Of a stretch of DNA of 64,000 nucleotides, positions 25,565 to 35,500 are shown piece by piece (the stretch's first letter is position 1; each line of letters starts with the position of its first letter). Where the stretch lies: NCBI GenBank assembly GCA_035295125.1, contig DATGJP010000020.1:62001-126000 (forward strand), written 5' to 3'. This DNA comes from JAICMB01 sp035295125. Its GTDB lineage: Bacteria; Acidobacteriota; Terriglobia; Bryobacterales; Bryobacteraceae. Both the position numbers and the translations under genes were made by a program. The notes below the pieces were generated by a model. The model was not told where the DNA came from. It saw nothing but the letters and a program-made list of their open reading frames with translations, and searched no databases.

Positions 25565-26518
25565 CTAGACCATGAACCTGTCCAAGGCCCTGTCGATGGC
25601 GGCGAGTTTGTCGGTTTCCGGCATGCCGAGACCACGCACGGTGGCTTCGTCATATCGCCAGGCGCTCGGGTTCTTGTACAACACGCCGATGGGATAAACG
25701 TCGTCGCGGTCGGCCAGGTCACGCGCTTCGGACAGATTTGAAGGATTGTGCGCCATGCGGTTTGGGAACATGCGCTTGATGGGATCGTCCAGGCTGACCC
25801 CTTCCGCGTGATCGAGCAGCAGGACCTGGCTCATATCCTGTTGCACCGGCGCGAAAACGTGCGACGTGAAATGAGGGCAGCGCTGCAGAATACGGACGAA
25901 GGAGGCTCCTTTGTGCTCGAATGCGGCGCGAATCGTGGCGTAAAGATGCGGCGGGTTGAAATCGACAGTTTGAGCCACGAAAGAGCGGTTCGCGATACCG
26001 AGGACCACGGACAGCGGGTTCAGCGGCGCAAAGAAGGACCCGCGCGGATGCGTATTAGAGCGTTCGCCAGACCGCGTCGTGGGCGAGGTCTGGTTCTTGG
26101 TTAAGCCGTAAATATTATTGTCCAGCAGTAGGATCGTGAGATCCATGTTGTAGCGGATGGCATGAATCCAGTGAGCTGTGCCGATGGCACAGCAGTCTCC
26201 ATCGCCAGTCACGACAAACATGTGCAGATCGGGGCGGCGGGCGCGAATACCGCAGGCGACCGGAAGCGCGCGGCCGTGCAGCCCGTGGAATCCATACGTC
26301 TTCATGTAGTGCGGGAAGCGGCTGGAACACCCGATTCCGGAAACCACCATGGTCTTTTCAGGCGGTAGCTGCTTGTCTCGCGCGAGGCGTTGGACGGCAT
26401 TGAGGACGGCGTGATCGCCGCATCCCGGACACCAGCGCGATTCCGCGCCCATGTAATCTTCCAGCCGGCATTCGGGACGCTGCGGTTCGATATCCCATTC
26501 CTTTTTTAGCCCGTACAT
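25565..26518 (-). CDS. korB: 2-oxoacid:ferredoxin oxidoreductase, beta (TPP) subunit
   Basis: A 317-aa subunit. Cluster-type cysteines are in RWCPGCGDHAVLNAV and VSGIGCSSRFPHYM. The TPP/Mg motif spans VVTGDGDCCAIG to LLLDNNIYGLTKNQTSPT, the standard GDG-to-NN spacing. Along with the alpha subunit this oxidatively decarboxylates a 2-oxoacid (2-oxoglutarate or similar) to acyl-CoA and reduces ferredoxin, reversibly. Its ATG directly abuts the TAA of the alpha gene. The C-terminal GVLYKNPSAWRYDEATVRGL is typical of KorB. Substrate preference is inferred from the family only. Confidence 0.92.
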   Translation of the reverse strand: MYGLKKEWDIEPQRPECRLEDYMGAESRWCPGCGDHAVLNAVQRLARDKQLPPEKTMVVSGIGCSSRFPHYMKTYGFHGLHGRALPVACGIRARRPDLHMFVVTGDGDCCAIGTAHWIHAIRYNMDLTILLLDNNIYGLTKNQTSPTTRSGERSNTHPRGSFFAPLNPLSVVLGIANRSFVAQTVDFNPPHLYATIRAAFEHKGASFVRILQRCPHFTSHVFAPVQQDMSQVLLLDHAEGVSLDDPIKRMFPNRMAHNPSNLSEARDLADRDDVYPIGVLYKNPSAWRYDEATVRGLGMPETDKLAAIDRALDRFMV

Positions 26519-28411
26519 TTATGCCTCCTTCTGCCCCAGAGCCTGGCGTAAAGCCTGCTCGATGACGCCCGGACGAAGCGGGCTGCCGGGCACTCGCGAC
26601 CAGCAATCGACATCCACGAGCGTCTGGGCGCGAAGGATCTGCGCCAGTTGCGCACCGCGGCGTCCTTCTTCGCTCGCATAGGGCGTATCGCGCCCGTCGG
26701 AGTAGTTGATCTCGATCGTCATGACTTTGCGGAAGCCTGAGAAGATTTCCTTCAATCCCGGTTCGAGTGGCGAGAGGAAACGCAGGTGAAGGGACGAGAC
26801 GCGCGCTCCCCCGGCACGCAGACGATCGACTGCTTCTTCGATTGCGCCGAGGGTCGAGCCCCATCCGACCACTAAAAGATCGCCTTCCGGGTCGCCATGA
26901 ATTGCCGGCGGTTTGAGAGCGCTACGGAGTACCGCGAGTTTGCGGCTCCGCATATCCATCGCTCGCTGATTGATGTCCGATTCGTAGGCGACGTGGCTCT
27001 CTTCATCGTGAGCGAGGCCGGTGAGCACGTATTCGCCGCCGCGCTGGCCCGGCCGTGGGCGCTGCGAGAGACCGGTCTTCGGGTCCCAGGCGAAAGGCGG
27101 CACTTTGGGGTCCCAATCCGACTGATCGACCGGCGGCGCAAGCCAGGCGGAACTGAGTTGCGGCCGCGCGAAAGGCTGCTGGCCGGTGGCCAGGTTCGCA
27201 TCCGAGAGAACGAGCACCGGGCCGCGGAAGTCCTCCGCCAGTTTGCGCGCGGTGATCATGAAGTGGAAGCACTCTTCGATGGTGGCCGGGGCGATGATGA
27301 TCTTCGGGCTGTCGCCGGGCGCGCCGTAAAGCGCTGCCAGCAAATCGCCCTGCTCTATCTTAGTGGGGAGTCCGGTGGATGGCCCGCCGCGCTGCACCAC
27401 GACAACAACCAAGGGGATCTCGGTGGCGACAGCAAACCCGAGGAACTCGGTTTTGAGAGCGAAACCCGGACCGGACGTAATCGTGACGGCAGTTTTACCG
27501 GCGTAGGAGCAGCCGATGGCAAAGCCGATCGCCGCGATCTCGTCTTCCGCCTGGTGTACGAATCCGCCGACATCTTCGAATGCGGAAGCGAGGAAATGAG
27601 AAGCCGACGTCGCGGGGGTGATCGGGTACATGGCGCAGACTTCGATCCCGGCGGCCAAAATGCCCAGCCCGATCGCCTGGTTGCCGTTCATGACAACGAG
27701 ACGCTCGTTGGTTTTGCAACTTTCTACTCGAAAACGCTCTGCGACGTTGTCGAGCGCCCAGGAATAGCCGTCGCCGAAGAGGCCCAGGTTCTTGGCGATC
27801 ACGGCGTCACCCTTTTTGGTAAAACGCCTGGTGATTTCGTTGCGGACGGGGGCGGCGTCGAGGTCGTAGATCGCGCAGAGCATGCCGAGAACCCACATGT
27901 TTTTGCCCTTGCGTGGGTCGTCCACGTGTTTTCGGCACTCTTCCTCGATGGGAACTTCGATCACCGTATAGCCGCGACCGTGGAAATCGGAGAGGGCGGC
28001 GGCGTAGTCGGCACGAATCGATTCACTGGGATCGGCGGCCCAGGAGCCGTCGACAAAAACGAGCGTCCCGGCGTGGAGCGCGCCTACATCGATGCGGCTG
28101 TACAACACCTGTTCGTTGAAGGCCACAACGAGGTCCGCGTGATCGCCGGCGTTCGTGACCGGTTTCGACCCCAGCCGGATGCGGTTGCCACTGGCGCCTG
28201 CGCGCGAGCGTCTTGGCGGTTCGATTTCGGCGGGGATGATTTCAACGGTCCAAATTCCATTGCCGTTCCTCGCGCAGAGGTCGGCGAACATCTGGCCGCA
28301 CGTTTGGGCTCCTTCGCCGGAGTCGCTTACGATTTCGATGATGTGTTGGTCGACGATTTTTGGCGCGCGACCGCGCTGAGCGGCTTCCCGCTCAATAACG
28401 GCTGATTGCAT
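26519..28411 (-). CDS. korA: 2-oxoacid:ferredoxin oxidoreductase, alpha subunit with fused gamma domain
   Basis: A 630-aa subunit. Residues about 20-200 are the gamma (CoA-proximal) domain fused N-terminally (GQMFADLCARNGNGIWTVEI, DLVVAFNEQVLYSRI). The alpha domain follows, with VMNGNQAIGLGILAAG, AMYPITPATSASHFLA, EDEIAAIGFAIGCSYAGKTAV and TSGPGFALKTEFLGFA. Length and order match KorA of two-subunit 2-oxoglutarate:ferredoxin oxidoreductases. It is the first gene of a three-gene operon with korB and the ferredoxin-domain protein, and could serve an oxygen-tolerant or reductive TCA step. Cytosolic. Confidence 0.92.
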   Translation of the reverse strand: MQSAVIEREAAQRGRAPKIVDQHIIEIVSDSGEGAQTCGQMFADLCARNGNGIWTVEIIPAEIEPPRRSRAGASGNRIRLGSKPVTNAGDHADLVVAFNEQVLYSRIDVGALHAGTLVFVDGSWAADPSESIRADYAAALSDFHGRGYTVIEVPIEEECRKHVDDPRKGKNMWVLGMLCAIYDLDAAPVRNEITRRFTKKGDAVIAKNLGLFGDGYSWALDNVAERFRVESCKTNERLVVMNGNQAIGLGILAAGIEVCAMYPITPATSASHFLASAFEDVGGFVHQAEDEIAAIGFAIGCSYAGKTAVTITSGPGFALKTEFLGFAVATEIPLVVVVVQRGGPSTGLPTKIEQGDLLAALYGAPGDSPKIIIAPATIEECFHFMITARKLAEDFRGPVLVLSDANLATGQQPFARPQLSSAWLAPPVDQSDWDPKVPPFAWDPKTGLSQRPRPGQRGGEYVLTGLAHDEESHVAYESDINQRAMDMRSRKLAVLRSALKPPAIHGDPEGDLLVVGWGSTLGAIEEAVDRLRAGGARVSSLHLRFLSPLEPGLKEIFSGFRKVMTIEINYSDGRDTPYASEEGRRGAQLAQILRAQTLVDVDCWSRVPGSPLRPGVIEQALRQALGQKEA

Positions 28412-28588
28412 TTATCCGCAGCCTCTCAGGAGCGGTGGTGCACGCGGTTTGCCAGCGGACGAACTACGCTAAGCGCCCATGCTTACCGGGTTTCGTAAAC
28501 TACTGACGCTGTGGGGAAGAAAAGCTTTAGCTTGTCACTCAGCGCATCGCAACCGACGATTCGTCGCAGGCTGCCGGATGCCGCAAAA

Positions 28589-28610
28589 GCACAGGCGAAA
28601 CCGCCTGTGC
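28589..28610. repeat. intact copy 1 of a dispersed 9-4-9 palindrome
   Basis: GCACAGGCG (28589-28597), loop AAAC (28598-28601), CGCCTGTGC (28602-28610) is a perfect hairpin followed by CCAC. Copy 2 at 52478-52499 has the same length and loop, but its second base pair is changed from C:G to G:C, a compensating exchange. It lies in the 219-bp gap between the esterase 3' end and the korA start, which shows no further gene. Confidence 0.7.
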
Positions 28611-28630
28611 CACCTTTCGGATGGGTGTTT

Positions 28631-29602
28631 TCACCCAGTTGCCATCGATGTCTGAGAGTGCTGGCCCGCGTTTCGGACCGCGTCAGCTACCTGTTGGATG
28701 GCATCGAGCGACTGAGGGATCGCCCCCGAAAGGGAAAAGAACGGGTGGATCATTCCGCGATAACACGTGTATGTGACCGGGACGCGTGCTTCCTTGAGGC
28801 GGTTGGCATAGACTTCGCCTTCCGTGCAGAGGGGATCGCATTCCGCTGTGATGATGAGGGCGGGCGGCAGGCCGGTAAGGTCGCTGGCGAGCAGTGGCGA
28901 AGCGTCGGGGTTGAGACCATCTTCCGGAGTCTTGAGATAATGATCGCGAAACCACTCCATCTCCGGCTTCGTGAGGTTGTAGCCATCGGCAAATTCGCGA
29001 TAAGAGGAAGTTTCGAACGAAGACAGGTCGGTTACGGGGTAGACCAGGGCTTGCAGGGCGATGCGCGGGCCGTTTTCATCGCGTGCCTTGCGTGATATGA
29101 CGGTGCCAAGGTTGCCGCCGGCGCTATCGCCGCCCACCGAAATCCGGCCGGGATCGATTCCCAGCCGTTCGGTGTTAGCGGCTACCCATTCAGTGGCGGC
29201 GTAACAATCCACCACCGCGGCGGGAAACTTGTGCTCGGGAGCGAGGCGATAGTCCACTGCCACAACGACAGCCCCCGCGCGGTGCGCGATGGCGGTGCAC
29301 ACCACGTCGTGCGTATCGAGATCGCAAACCACCCAGCCGCCACCGTGAAAATAGACCATGGCAGGGCGCGGCGCCGGGGCGTCGGGCGTATAGATTCGGA
29401 CGAGGATATCGCCCTCGGGTCCGGAGATGCGCAGGTTTTCGATAGATTGAACCGGTTCGGGCACTCCCGCGACGGGCGCCAATCCTTCCGCGGCGGCCCG
29501 CCTCGCTTCGTCTGGCGCCAGGCTCTCAAGCGGGGGATCGCCTTGCGCTGCAATGGCCTCGAGCAGAGTGCGAACGTTGGAATCAAGTTTCTCGCTGAGC
29601 AT
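28631..29602 (-). CDS. alpha/beta hydrolase, hormone-sensitive-lipase-type esterase
   Basis: A 323-aa esterase of normal family length. Oxyanion motif HGGGW at residues 86-90; nucleophile Ser160 in GGDSAGGNL; acid Asp within ITAECDPLCTEG; catalytic His in YRGMIHPFFSL. No signal peptide, so probably cytosolic. HSL/bacterial type IV esterases cleave short acyl or aromatic esters. It stands between the ferredoxin oxidoreductase operon and the TPR protein gene; no clear operon partner. Confidence 0.92.
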   Translation of the reverse strand: MLSEKLDSNVRTLLEAIAAQGDPPLESLAPDEARRAAAEGLAPVAGVPEPVQSIENLRISGPEGDILVRIYTPDAPAPRPAMVYFHGGGWVVCDLDTHDVVCTAIAHRAGAVVVAVDYRLAPEHKFPAAVVDCYAATEWVAANTERLGIDPGRISVGGDSAGGNLGTVISRKARDENGPRIALQALVYPVTDLSSFETSSYREFADGYNLTKPEMEWFRDHYLKTPEDGLNPDASPLLASDLTGLPPALIITAECDPLCTEGEVYANRLKEARVPVTYTCYRGMIHPFFSLSGAIPQSLDAIQQVADAVRNAGQHSQTSMATG

Positions 29603-29655
29603 CAGTTGCTATTGTGGCACCCGCCCGCACCAGAATCCGGCGTCAAACGATTCGT

Positions 29656-30774
29656 TCAGTGGGGCGGAGACTGTTTCGAATTCGGTGGCGCGGTGGAATC
29701 GCCGGACACCTTCAGGAGAGTGTCATCGGGTTTCTGATTCAACTGTTTTGCGAGGGCCAGCTCGGCAGCCGCTTCCGTACGTTTGCCAACCTGCCGGTAA
29801 ACCGAAGCAAGGCGGGAATGGGCATCCGGCTTATTTGGATCGAGCCGAATTGCTTCCTTCAGGTGCTCGATGGCCCCGTCAAATTCTTTGGCGTCCGTCA
29901 TGACGATCCCAAGGTCGAGGTGCGCAATTCGAACGTTGGAGTCAATGGCCAGCGCCTTCTCGAGCGATGTGCGAGCCGCCGCGGGATCGTTATGATGACG
30001 CAACTGTATGTCACCGAGCCACGCCCATGCCTTCGCGTTGCTGGGATCAATCCTAGTCTCGGCCAGAAACTCGGGCTCTGCTTCATCGTCGTCGTGGTGG
30101 GTCCAATGGATATATCCAATTCCAAAATGTAAGTTCGGCTCGGAGGGCGCCTGTGCTACCGCGGCTCGTAATTCCGCCATGGCGTCCTCCGACCGCGACA
30201 TTGCGTCATAGGCTTCGGCTGCGAGGACATGAATAGCAACCGAATTCGGATCGAGCTTTCGCAGCGCTTGGAATTGTTCCAGAGCCCGAGAAGACTGCGA
30301 TGAGAATAGCAGGCTTTGGGCCAGGGTGAAGCGGAGTTGCGTGTTGTCTGGCTGCTGGGCAACGGCCATGTCGAGGTTGTCCGCTGCCTCGGCAAATTTC
30401 CGCGCACCATAATATGCCATTCCCAGCAAAATGCGGGATTGCGTGTTGTTGGGGTCGGCGGTGGTGGCGGCCTTAAAAGGATCGATGGCTGCTTCGAAGT
30501 GCCCCATCTTGAACTCGGCGAGTCCCAGATTGACCTCGATTTCCGGAATCGCCGGATCGATGGTCAGCACCTTGCGATAGCAATCCGCGGCGGCATCGTA
30601 CTTGCCTTCGCGGGAGAGCGAAAGTCCGGTTTGTGCGAGCGCATTGATGTGCTCGGGCGCACTGGCGGGCATAGTCTTGCATCCATCCCCGGTATCCTGC
30701 GCCCAGGCGGCAATCGCGAGGACCGGAAGTACGCCGGTGCGTACGCAATGCCAAAATCCATGAGAGGCGATCAT
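29656..30774 (-). CDS. exported TPR-repeat protein
   Basis: A 372-aa protein. The N-terminus (GVLPVLAIAAWAQDTGDG) looks like a signal peptide with cleavage after AWA or WAQ. It is then almost entirely tetratricopeptide repeats, about eight, for example LSREGKYDAAADCYRKVL, FKMGHFEAAIDPFKAA and EFDGAIEHLKEAIRLDPN, ending in a disordered tail. Its start overlaps the stop of the FG-GAP protein gene by 4 bases (ATGA), so they are co-translated. The recurrent pairing of CRTAC1/ASPIC proteins with TPR proteins in Acidobacteriota suggests one extracytoplasmic assembly. Confidence 0.85.
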   Translation of the reverse strand: MIASHGFWHCVRTGVLPVLAIAAWAQDTGDGCKTMPASAPEHINALAQTGLSLSREGKYDAAADCYRKVLTIDPAIPEIEVNLGLAEFKMGHFEAAIDPFKAATTADPNNTQSRILLGMAYYGARKFAEAADNLDMAVAQQPDNTQLRFTLAQSLLFSSQSSRALEQFQALRKLDPNSVAIHVLAAEAYDAMSRSEDAMAELRAAVAQAPSEPNLHFGIGYIHWTHHDDDEAEPEFLAETRIDPSNAKAWAWLGDIQLRHHNDPAAARTSLEKALAIDSNVRIAHLDLGIVMTDAKEFDGAIEHLKEAIRLDPNKPDAHSRLASVYRQVGKRTEAAAELALAKQLNQKPDDTLLKVSGDSTAPPNSKQSPPH

Positions 30775-32489
30775 TTGCGATGCGCGATAACCTGGGGTTT
30801 CAACGCGTCCTTTCCCTCTTCCAAGACGTAGAACTGATCAGCCTTCACATCGTGGAAATTCTGCTTACTGCCGTTCGGCCAGGTAACTTCGACGTTCTCG
30901 ATCTGCTTGCTGGAGCCGAGTCCGAAATGGGCACGCAGATCATTGTGCGACATATAACTGCCTCCGGCCGCAATTTCACGAATCTGGTCAACACCTCCAG
31001 TTTTAATCCGGATGCGCGAGCCGAGCGCGTCGCGATTGCTCCGAACGCCCACGAGTTTGAAGCTGACAAAATGATTTGAGCCTCCACTCCGGTTTCGGAG
31101 CAGCGTCGGCGGATCGTCATTGTTCCCCACCACGACGTCCTCGTGCCCGTCGTTGAAAAAATCGGCGAAAGCGGCGCCACGCCCCAGCCGTGGAGTTGAA
31201 AAGCCGTTGCCTACGGCCTGGCCAGTCACATTTTCGAACTTGCCGTTGCGCTCGTTGTGAAACAGCAAATTGATCTGCTTGTAATGGCCATGGGCGGTGG
31301 ACTGCTCGACGCCCTGATAGACGTGTCCATTGGCTATGAAAAGATCCACCCAGCCGTCGTTGTCATAGTCGAAAAATCCGCCGCCGAAACTGAGGAAGTG
31401 CGCCGTGATTTCTCCGATACGCACCTGCCGGCTCACCTCCTCAAACTGACCCTCCCCGCGGTTGCGCCAGAGATGGTGAGGCGCATCCTGGAAATCGGAG
31501 GCGTACAGGTCCAGCAGCCCATCGTTGTCGTAATCCCCAACGGACAGGCACATGGCAGCCATGGTCCCGCCATCCTCCGTCAAAGCGACTCCGGCGGTAA
31601 GTCCGGTTTCGTTAAACGTCCCATTCCGCTCGTTGTGGTACAGGTATATTTCCATGCCGTCATTTGCCACAAACAAGTCCGGCCAGCCGTCGTTATCGTA
31701 ATCGGATGCCAGCGCGGCCAGGATCTTTCCCCCCGGCTGATACATCTTGGCGGTTTTCGTAACGTTGGTGAAAGTGCCGTCGCCGTTGTTGTGATACAGC
31801 ACCGCCGCAGTGCCATGGTATGCGCTCGGCGGACAACTCGACTCCGCGCCGTTAATCTCGCAGGTCTGTTTCGCGGACGGTCCAAACTCCACGTATCCTC
31901 CCGCGAAGAGATCGAGCCGGCCGTCGCGGTCGTAGTCGAAGAAAGTGGCAGCCAGGTGCAGCATTGTGCCGAAATCCATGCCGTCGACGCCGGCTTTGGC
32001 CGTAACATCGGTGAAGGTACCATTGCCATTGTTGCGATAGAGGATATTCTTTCCGTACTGAGTGACGTACAAGTCGGGCCAGCCGTCGTTATCATAGTCC
32101 CCCCACACGCAGCCCAAGCCGAACGCATTGCCCGGTACGCCTGCGGCCTCAGTGACATCTGTGAAGGTGCCGTCGCGGTTGTTTCGATAGAGCGCGTTTC
32201 GCGCTTTGATGCCACGGCCGTAAAGGTCACGGGTGTTGGCGAAATAGATATCCGGCCAGCCGTCACCGTCGAAATCAGCCACGCATACGCCGGGTCCAGC
32301 CTCCTCCATGATATTCGCGACTCCCTTGTTTCCTTTCAGATGAACGAAATTGATACCCGCTTCTTTGGTGATCTCGTTGAAGACTGGGGCGGTGGACGCT
32401 GGCTGGCTTGAGGATGCGGCGGTGAAGAGAATCGGAACGATGATGACAAGCGCCGCTAACGAAAACAGCCTGATGCGACGAAATCCCAC
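30771..32489 (-). CDS. CRTAC1-family protein: FG-GAP repeats with ASPIC/UnbV domain
   Basis: A 572-aa exported protein with signal/anchor segment about residues 7-28. It contains at least seven FG-GAP/VCBS-type repeats with Ca-binding loops such as DFDGDGWPDIYFAN, DYDNDGWPDLYVTQ and DYDRDGRLDLFAGG, forming a beta-propeller. The C-terminal 110 residues are an ASPIC/UnbV domain (GSRIRIKTGGVDQIREI, SHNDLRAHFGLG, VEVTWPNGSKQ). Family members are extracellular or periplasmic and bind calcium; enzymatic function is not established. It is 79 bp downstream of the TonB receptor, after a terminator, and 4-bp overlapped with the TPR gene. Confidence 0.9.
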   Translation of the reverse strand: MGFRRIRLFSLAALVIIVPILFTAASSSQPASTAPVFNEITKEAGINFVHLKGNKGVANIMEEAGPGVCVADFDGDGWPDIYFANTRDLYGRGIKARNALYRNNRDGTFTDVTEAAGVPGNAFGLGCVWGDYDNDGWPDLYVTQYGKNILYRNNGNGTFTDVTAKAGVDGMDFGTMLHLAATFFDYDRDGRLDLFAGGYVEFGPSAKQTCEINGAESSCPPSAYHGTAAVLYHNNGDGTFTNVTKTAKMYQPGGKILAALASDYDNDGWPDLFVANDGMEIYLYHNERNGTFNETGLTAGVALTEDGGTMAAMCLSVGDYDNDGLLDLYASDFQDAPHHLWRNRGEGQFEEVSRQVRIGEITAHFLSFGGGFFDYDNDGWVDLFIANGHVYQGVEQSTAHGHYKQINLLFHNERNGKFENVTGQAVGNGFSTPRLGRGAAFADFFNDGHEDVVVGNNDDPPTLLRNRSGGSNHFVSFKLVGVRSNRDALGSRIRIKTGGVDQIREIAAGGSYMSHNDLRAHFGLGSSKQIENVEVTWPNGSKQNFHDVKADQFYVLEEGKDALKPQVIAHRK

Positions 32490-32506
32490 ATCTCGATATT
32501 AACGAG

Positions 32507-32543
32507 AAAAGCCGCCCACACCGGGCTGCGGCGGGGCGGCTTT
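32507..32543 (-). terminator. intrinsic terminator after TonB receptor gene
   Basis: On the minus strand GCCGCCC (32540-32534) pairs with GGGCGGC (32517-32511) and is followed by UUUUCUC. It lies 30 bp past the receptor stop at 32569 and just before the FG-GAP protein start, so the receptor is probably transcribed alone. Confidence 0.75.
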
Positions 32544-32568
32544 CATCACGCTCTCGGTCAAAGATGGG

Positions 32569-35500
32569 CTAGAACAGCAGACGCGCGCCGAACTGGAGTG
32601 TACGCGGATCGTACGTTCCGGTCGGCGTGCCAAACTGTCCCAGGTTCGAGAAGGTCGTGCCAACCGCGTTGAACTGCGTGTGATTGAACGTGTTGAACGA
32701 CTCAAATCGCAGTTCAAACCGGCTGTTCCGGGCCTCGCTGATCAGGAAGCTCTTGAACATCGAGATGTTCCAGTTGTTGCGTCCCGGACCCACGATCTCT
32801 CCCTTTTTCAGGTTGCCCCACGCACCTAAAGCAGGATTAGAGAAGCCCTCCGTTGTGAACCACCGGTCCGCATTGTGGGGATAGGTGATAGTCCCATTGA
32901 AATTGGGGAAGTTGGTGGCATTGGCCAAGCCGTTGCTACCCTGCGCGCCGCCCTCGGTGATGTAGAGGGGGAAGCCGGACTGAATGGTCCAGACGCCGGA
33001 GACCTGCCATCCGCCGACCACCGTTTTTTCAAACCGGTTTCCGGTTCTGCGGAAAATCGGAAGGTCATAAACGAAGCTCATGACACCGATCTGACGGGCA
33101 TCCCACCACGCCGGACCGTAGTCATATCGATAGTCGTAAGGATTGTCCGTGTTGGTGTTGTCGCCGCCGAACGAGTTCCCACCGGCCGGATCAATCGCCT
33201 TCGAAAGCGTATAAGAGGCCTGCACCTGGAGATCCTTCAGGCGCGAACGGAGGCTCAACTGCATTCCATTGTAGTGCGAGTTCTCCGCGTTCTCACCCAT
33301 GCGGATGGAGTGGAATCCGGTGTAGGGAACCAGGCTATTGTAGAGGGTCCCGTTGTTGATGAGATTGGCAAGCTGGCTCTGAGGGGGCAGGTTGAATTCA
33401 CGATAGGCGAACTGGTGCCGGCTCTGGTTTCCGACGTACCCTGCCGAAACCACTGTCCCACTGCCAAGTTGTTGCTCCACGCCCAAGCTGAATTGATACG
33501 TGACTGGGGCCTTATAGTTCGAGATGTTGAGCGCCACAACGTCGGAGACCGTAATTGGGGCCGTGGGATGCAAGCCCGTAGCGAGGTTCGTATTGGGGTC
33601 GCGCAACGATACGTCGTTGTTGGTAACGCTGGCGCTGAACGGCACGTTGGAGCCGGAGTTGTACATGTCGTTGCCCTGGATGCGTTCGAACATCGAGGCG
33701 AAGCCGCCACGGAGGACGGTCTTTCCGGTACCCGTGAGGTCATAGGCGAGCCCGAGACGAGGCCCCCAGTTATTCCAGGAGTCGTTCACCATCCCATTGG
33801 GGTTTCCATTCATTCCGGTAATCCCTATACCATTCAGATAGAAGGTGAATGCGCTCAGAGCTGGATTGGGACTCTTGCCCAAGCCGGGGCTGCTCGGGTC
33901 GATGTTGCCATTTGCCAGCAGGATGGCCCTCTTTGTGGAGTCATACTCGCTGGTGTAGAAATTCGACATGCGATGGTCGGCTTCATAGGTGTGCGGAATT
34001 CCATCCCACCGTATTCCGAGGTTCAGGGTTAAGCGGCGGCTTACTCGCCAGTTATCCTGGAAATAGGCGTTCCACGAAGCGGCATTCCAGTGACCGTTGT
34101 CCTGTAAAGCAAGCTCGTTGTAGTTGTTGGCATAACCCAGCAGGAAGTCCGCGAAATCGTTTCCTGTGTATTTGCCGTTAAAGTTAAAGCTGCCCTGAGT
34201 AGTTCCGAACAGGTCTTGCACCTTCTTATAGATGGCCCAGCCGCCGCCCATCCTCATCTGGTGCGCACCTTTAGTCCAGGTGACGTCGTCGCGAACCTGG
34301 TAATCGTCAGCCTTGTTGTTCCAGGGGAAGCTGGTGGAGCTAAAGTTAGTGCCCGTCGAGCCTGCGAGTGCAATGCCCGGAATACGGCCAGCCGCATCGG
34401 CGCCGAACAGCGTCTTCATACTGAATCCGCTCACGCTCGATGTTTGATACAATCCCGTGGGCGTGATCGCGATTCGATTGCCGTCATAGTTAAAACCAAC
34501 CTCGTTGATCAAGGTTGGGCTGATGGCATTGGTGGCATGGATAACGCCCGTGTAAGACGGGTTGCTAAAGGTGTTGCCGACCGTGGGAACATTGACGCCG
34601 CTCCACATCGGTGGGCCATAGTTTTGGGCGGTGGACTCGGCGACCCAGTGTCCGAACACCCAGAACTTGTCCGAGAACTGGTGGTCGATGCGAACCAGTT
34701 CCTCACGGACGTTCGTCGGAAGGTTGTTGCCGCCAACAAATGTCGAAGCGCCTTGATTGGCCTTCGGGAAAATTCCCGCGGACAGCAGGGCCTTGGCATT
34801 CGGGTCTATAAGCTGAGTCGGGATTTGGTTGTTTCTGATCGCATCGCCTGGTTGATAGCCGAGGGCGGCCCATTGACTCAGTTGGGTTGGCGAGAGTTGC
34901 GATGCGCTGGGCACATGAAGCTGGGTTGAGAGCGTGCTGAGGTTGCCGGTGTACCAGGCGTCTTGCGGCACCGTTGTGTTTACGCCACCCTGGTTAATGA
35001 GCTTTCTCCACTCCATGTTGTAGAAGAAGAAAGTCTTGTTACGCTCCTTGTTGTAGAGCTTGCCAAAGGTGACCGGGCCGCCGGCGTTGAACCCGAAAAC
35101 GTTCAACCGCAGTTCCCTGGTTGGTAATCCGGCCTTGTTGCGGAAAAAGTCGTTCGCGTCGAAGTCATTGTTTCTCAAAAACTCCCAGGCGCTGGCATGG
35201 AAGTCCTTGGTTCCGGACTTAAACACCATGCTGATGGTTCCCGCGGACGACAACCCATAGTCGGAGCTGTAGTTGGAGGTGAGTACCCGGAATTCTCCAA
35301 TGGCTTCGATGGAAGGATTGATGATCGCGCCGCCTGCGCCGCCACGGTCGGATTGCTCGGCTCCATCGGCAAGCCAGATGTTGTGGTTCTGACGCTGGCC
35401 GTTGAAGGAGACGTTGGCGTTGCCGCCGGCCGAGGTCGGCGTGTTGAAGTTAGGCATGGCGCTCGATGCGCCCGGTACAAGGTTTGCAAGCGAGTAGATG

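Noticed and set aside
26897..28405. 502-codon plus-strand ORF
   Set aside because: Antisense to korA, which has clear family motifs; a shadow of high-GC coding, with low-complexity content and no domains.
31257..32411. 384-codon plus-strand ORF
   Set aside because: Antisense to the FG-GAP protein; a repeat-driven shadow frame.
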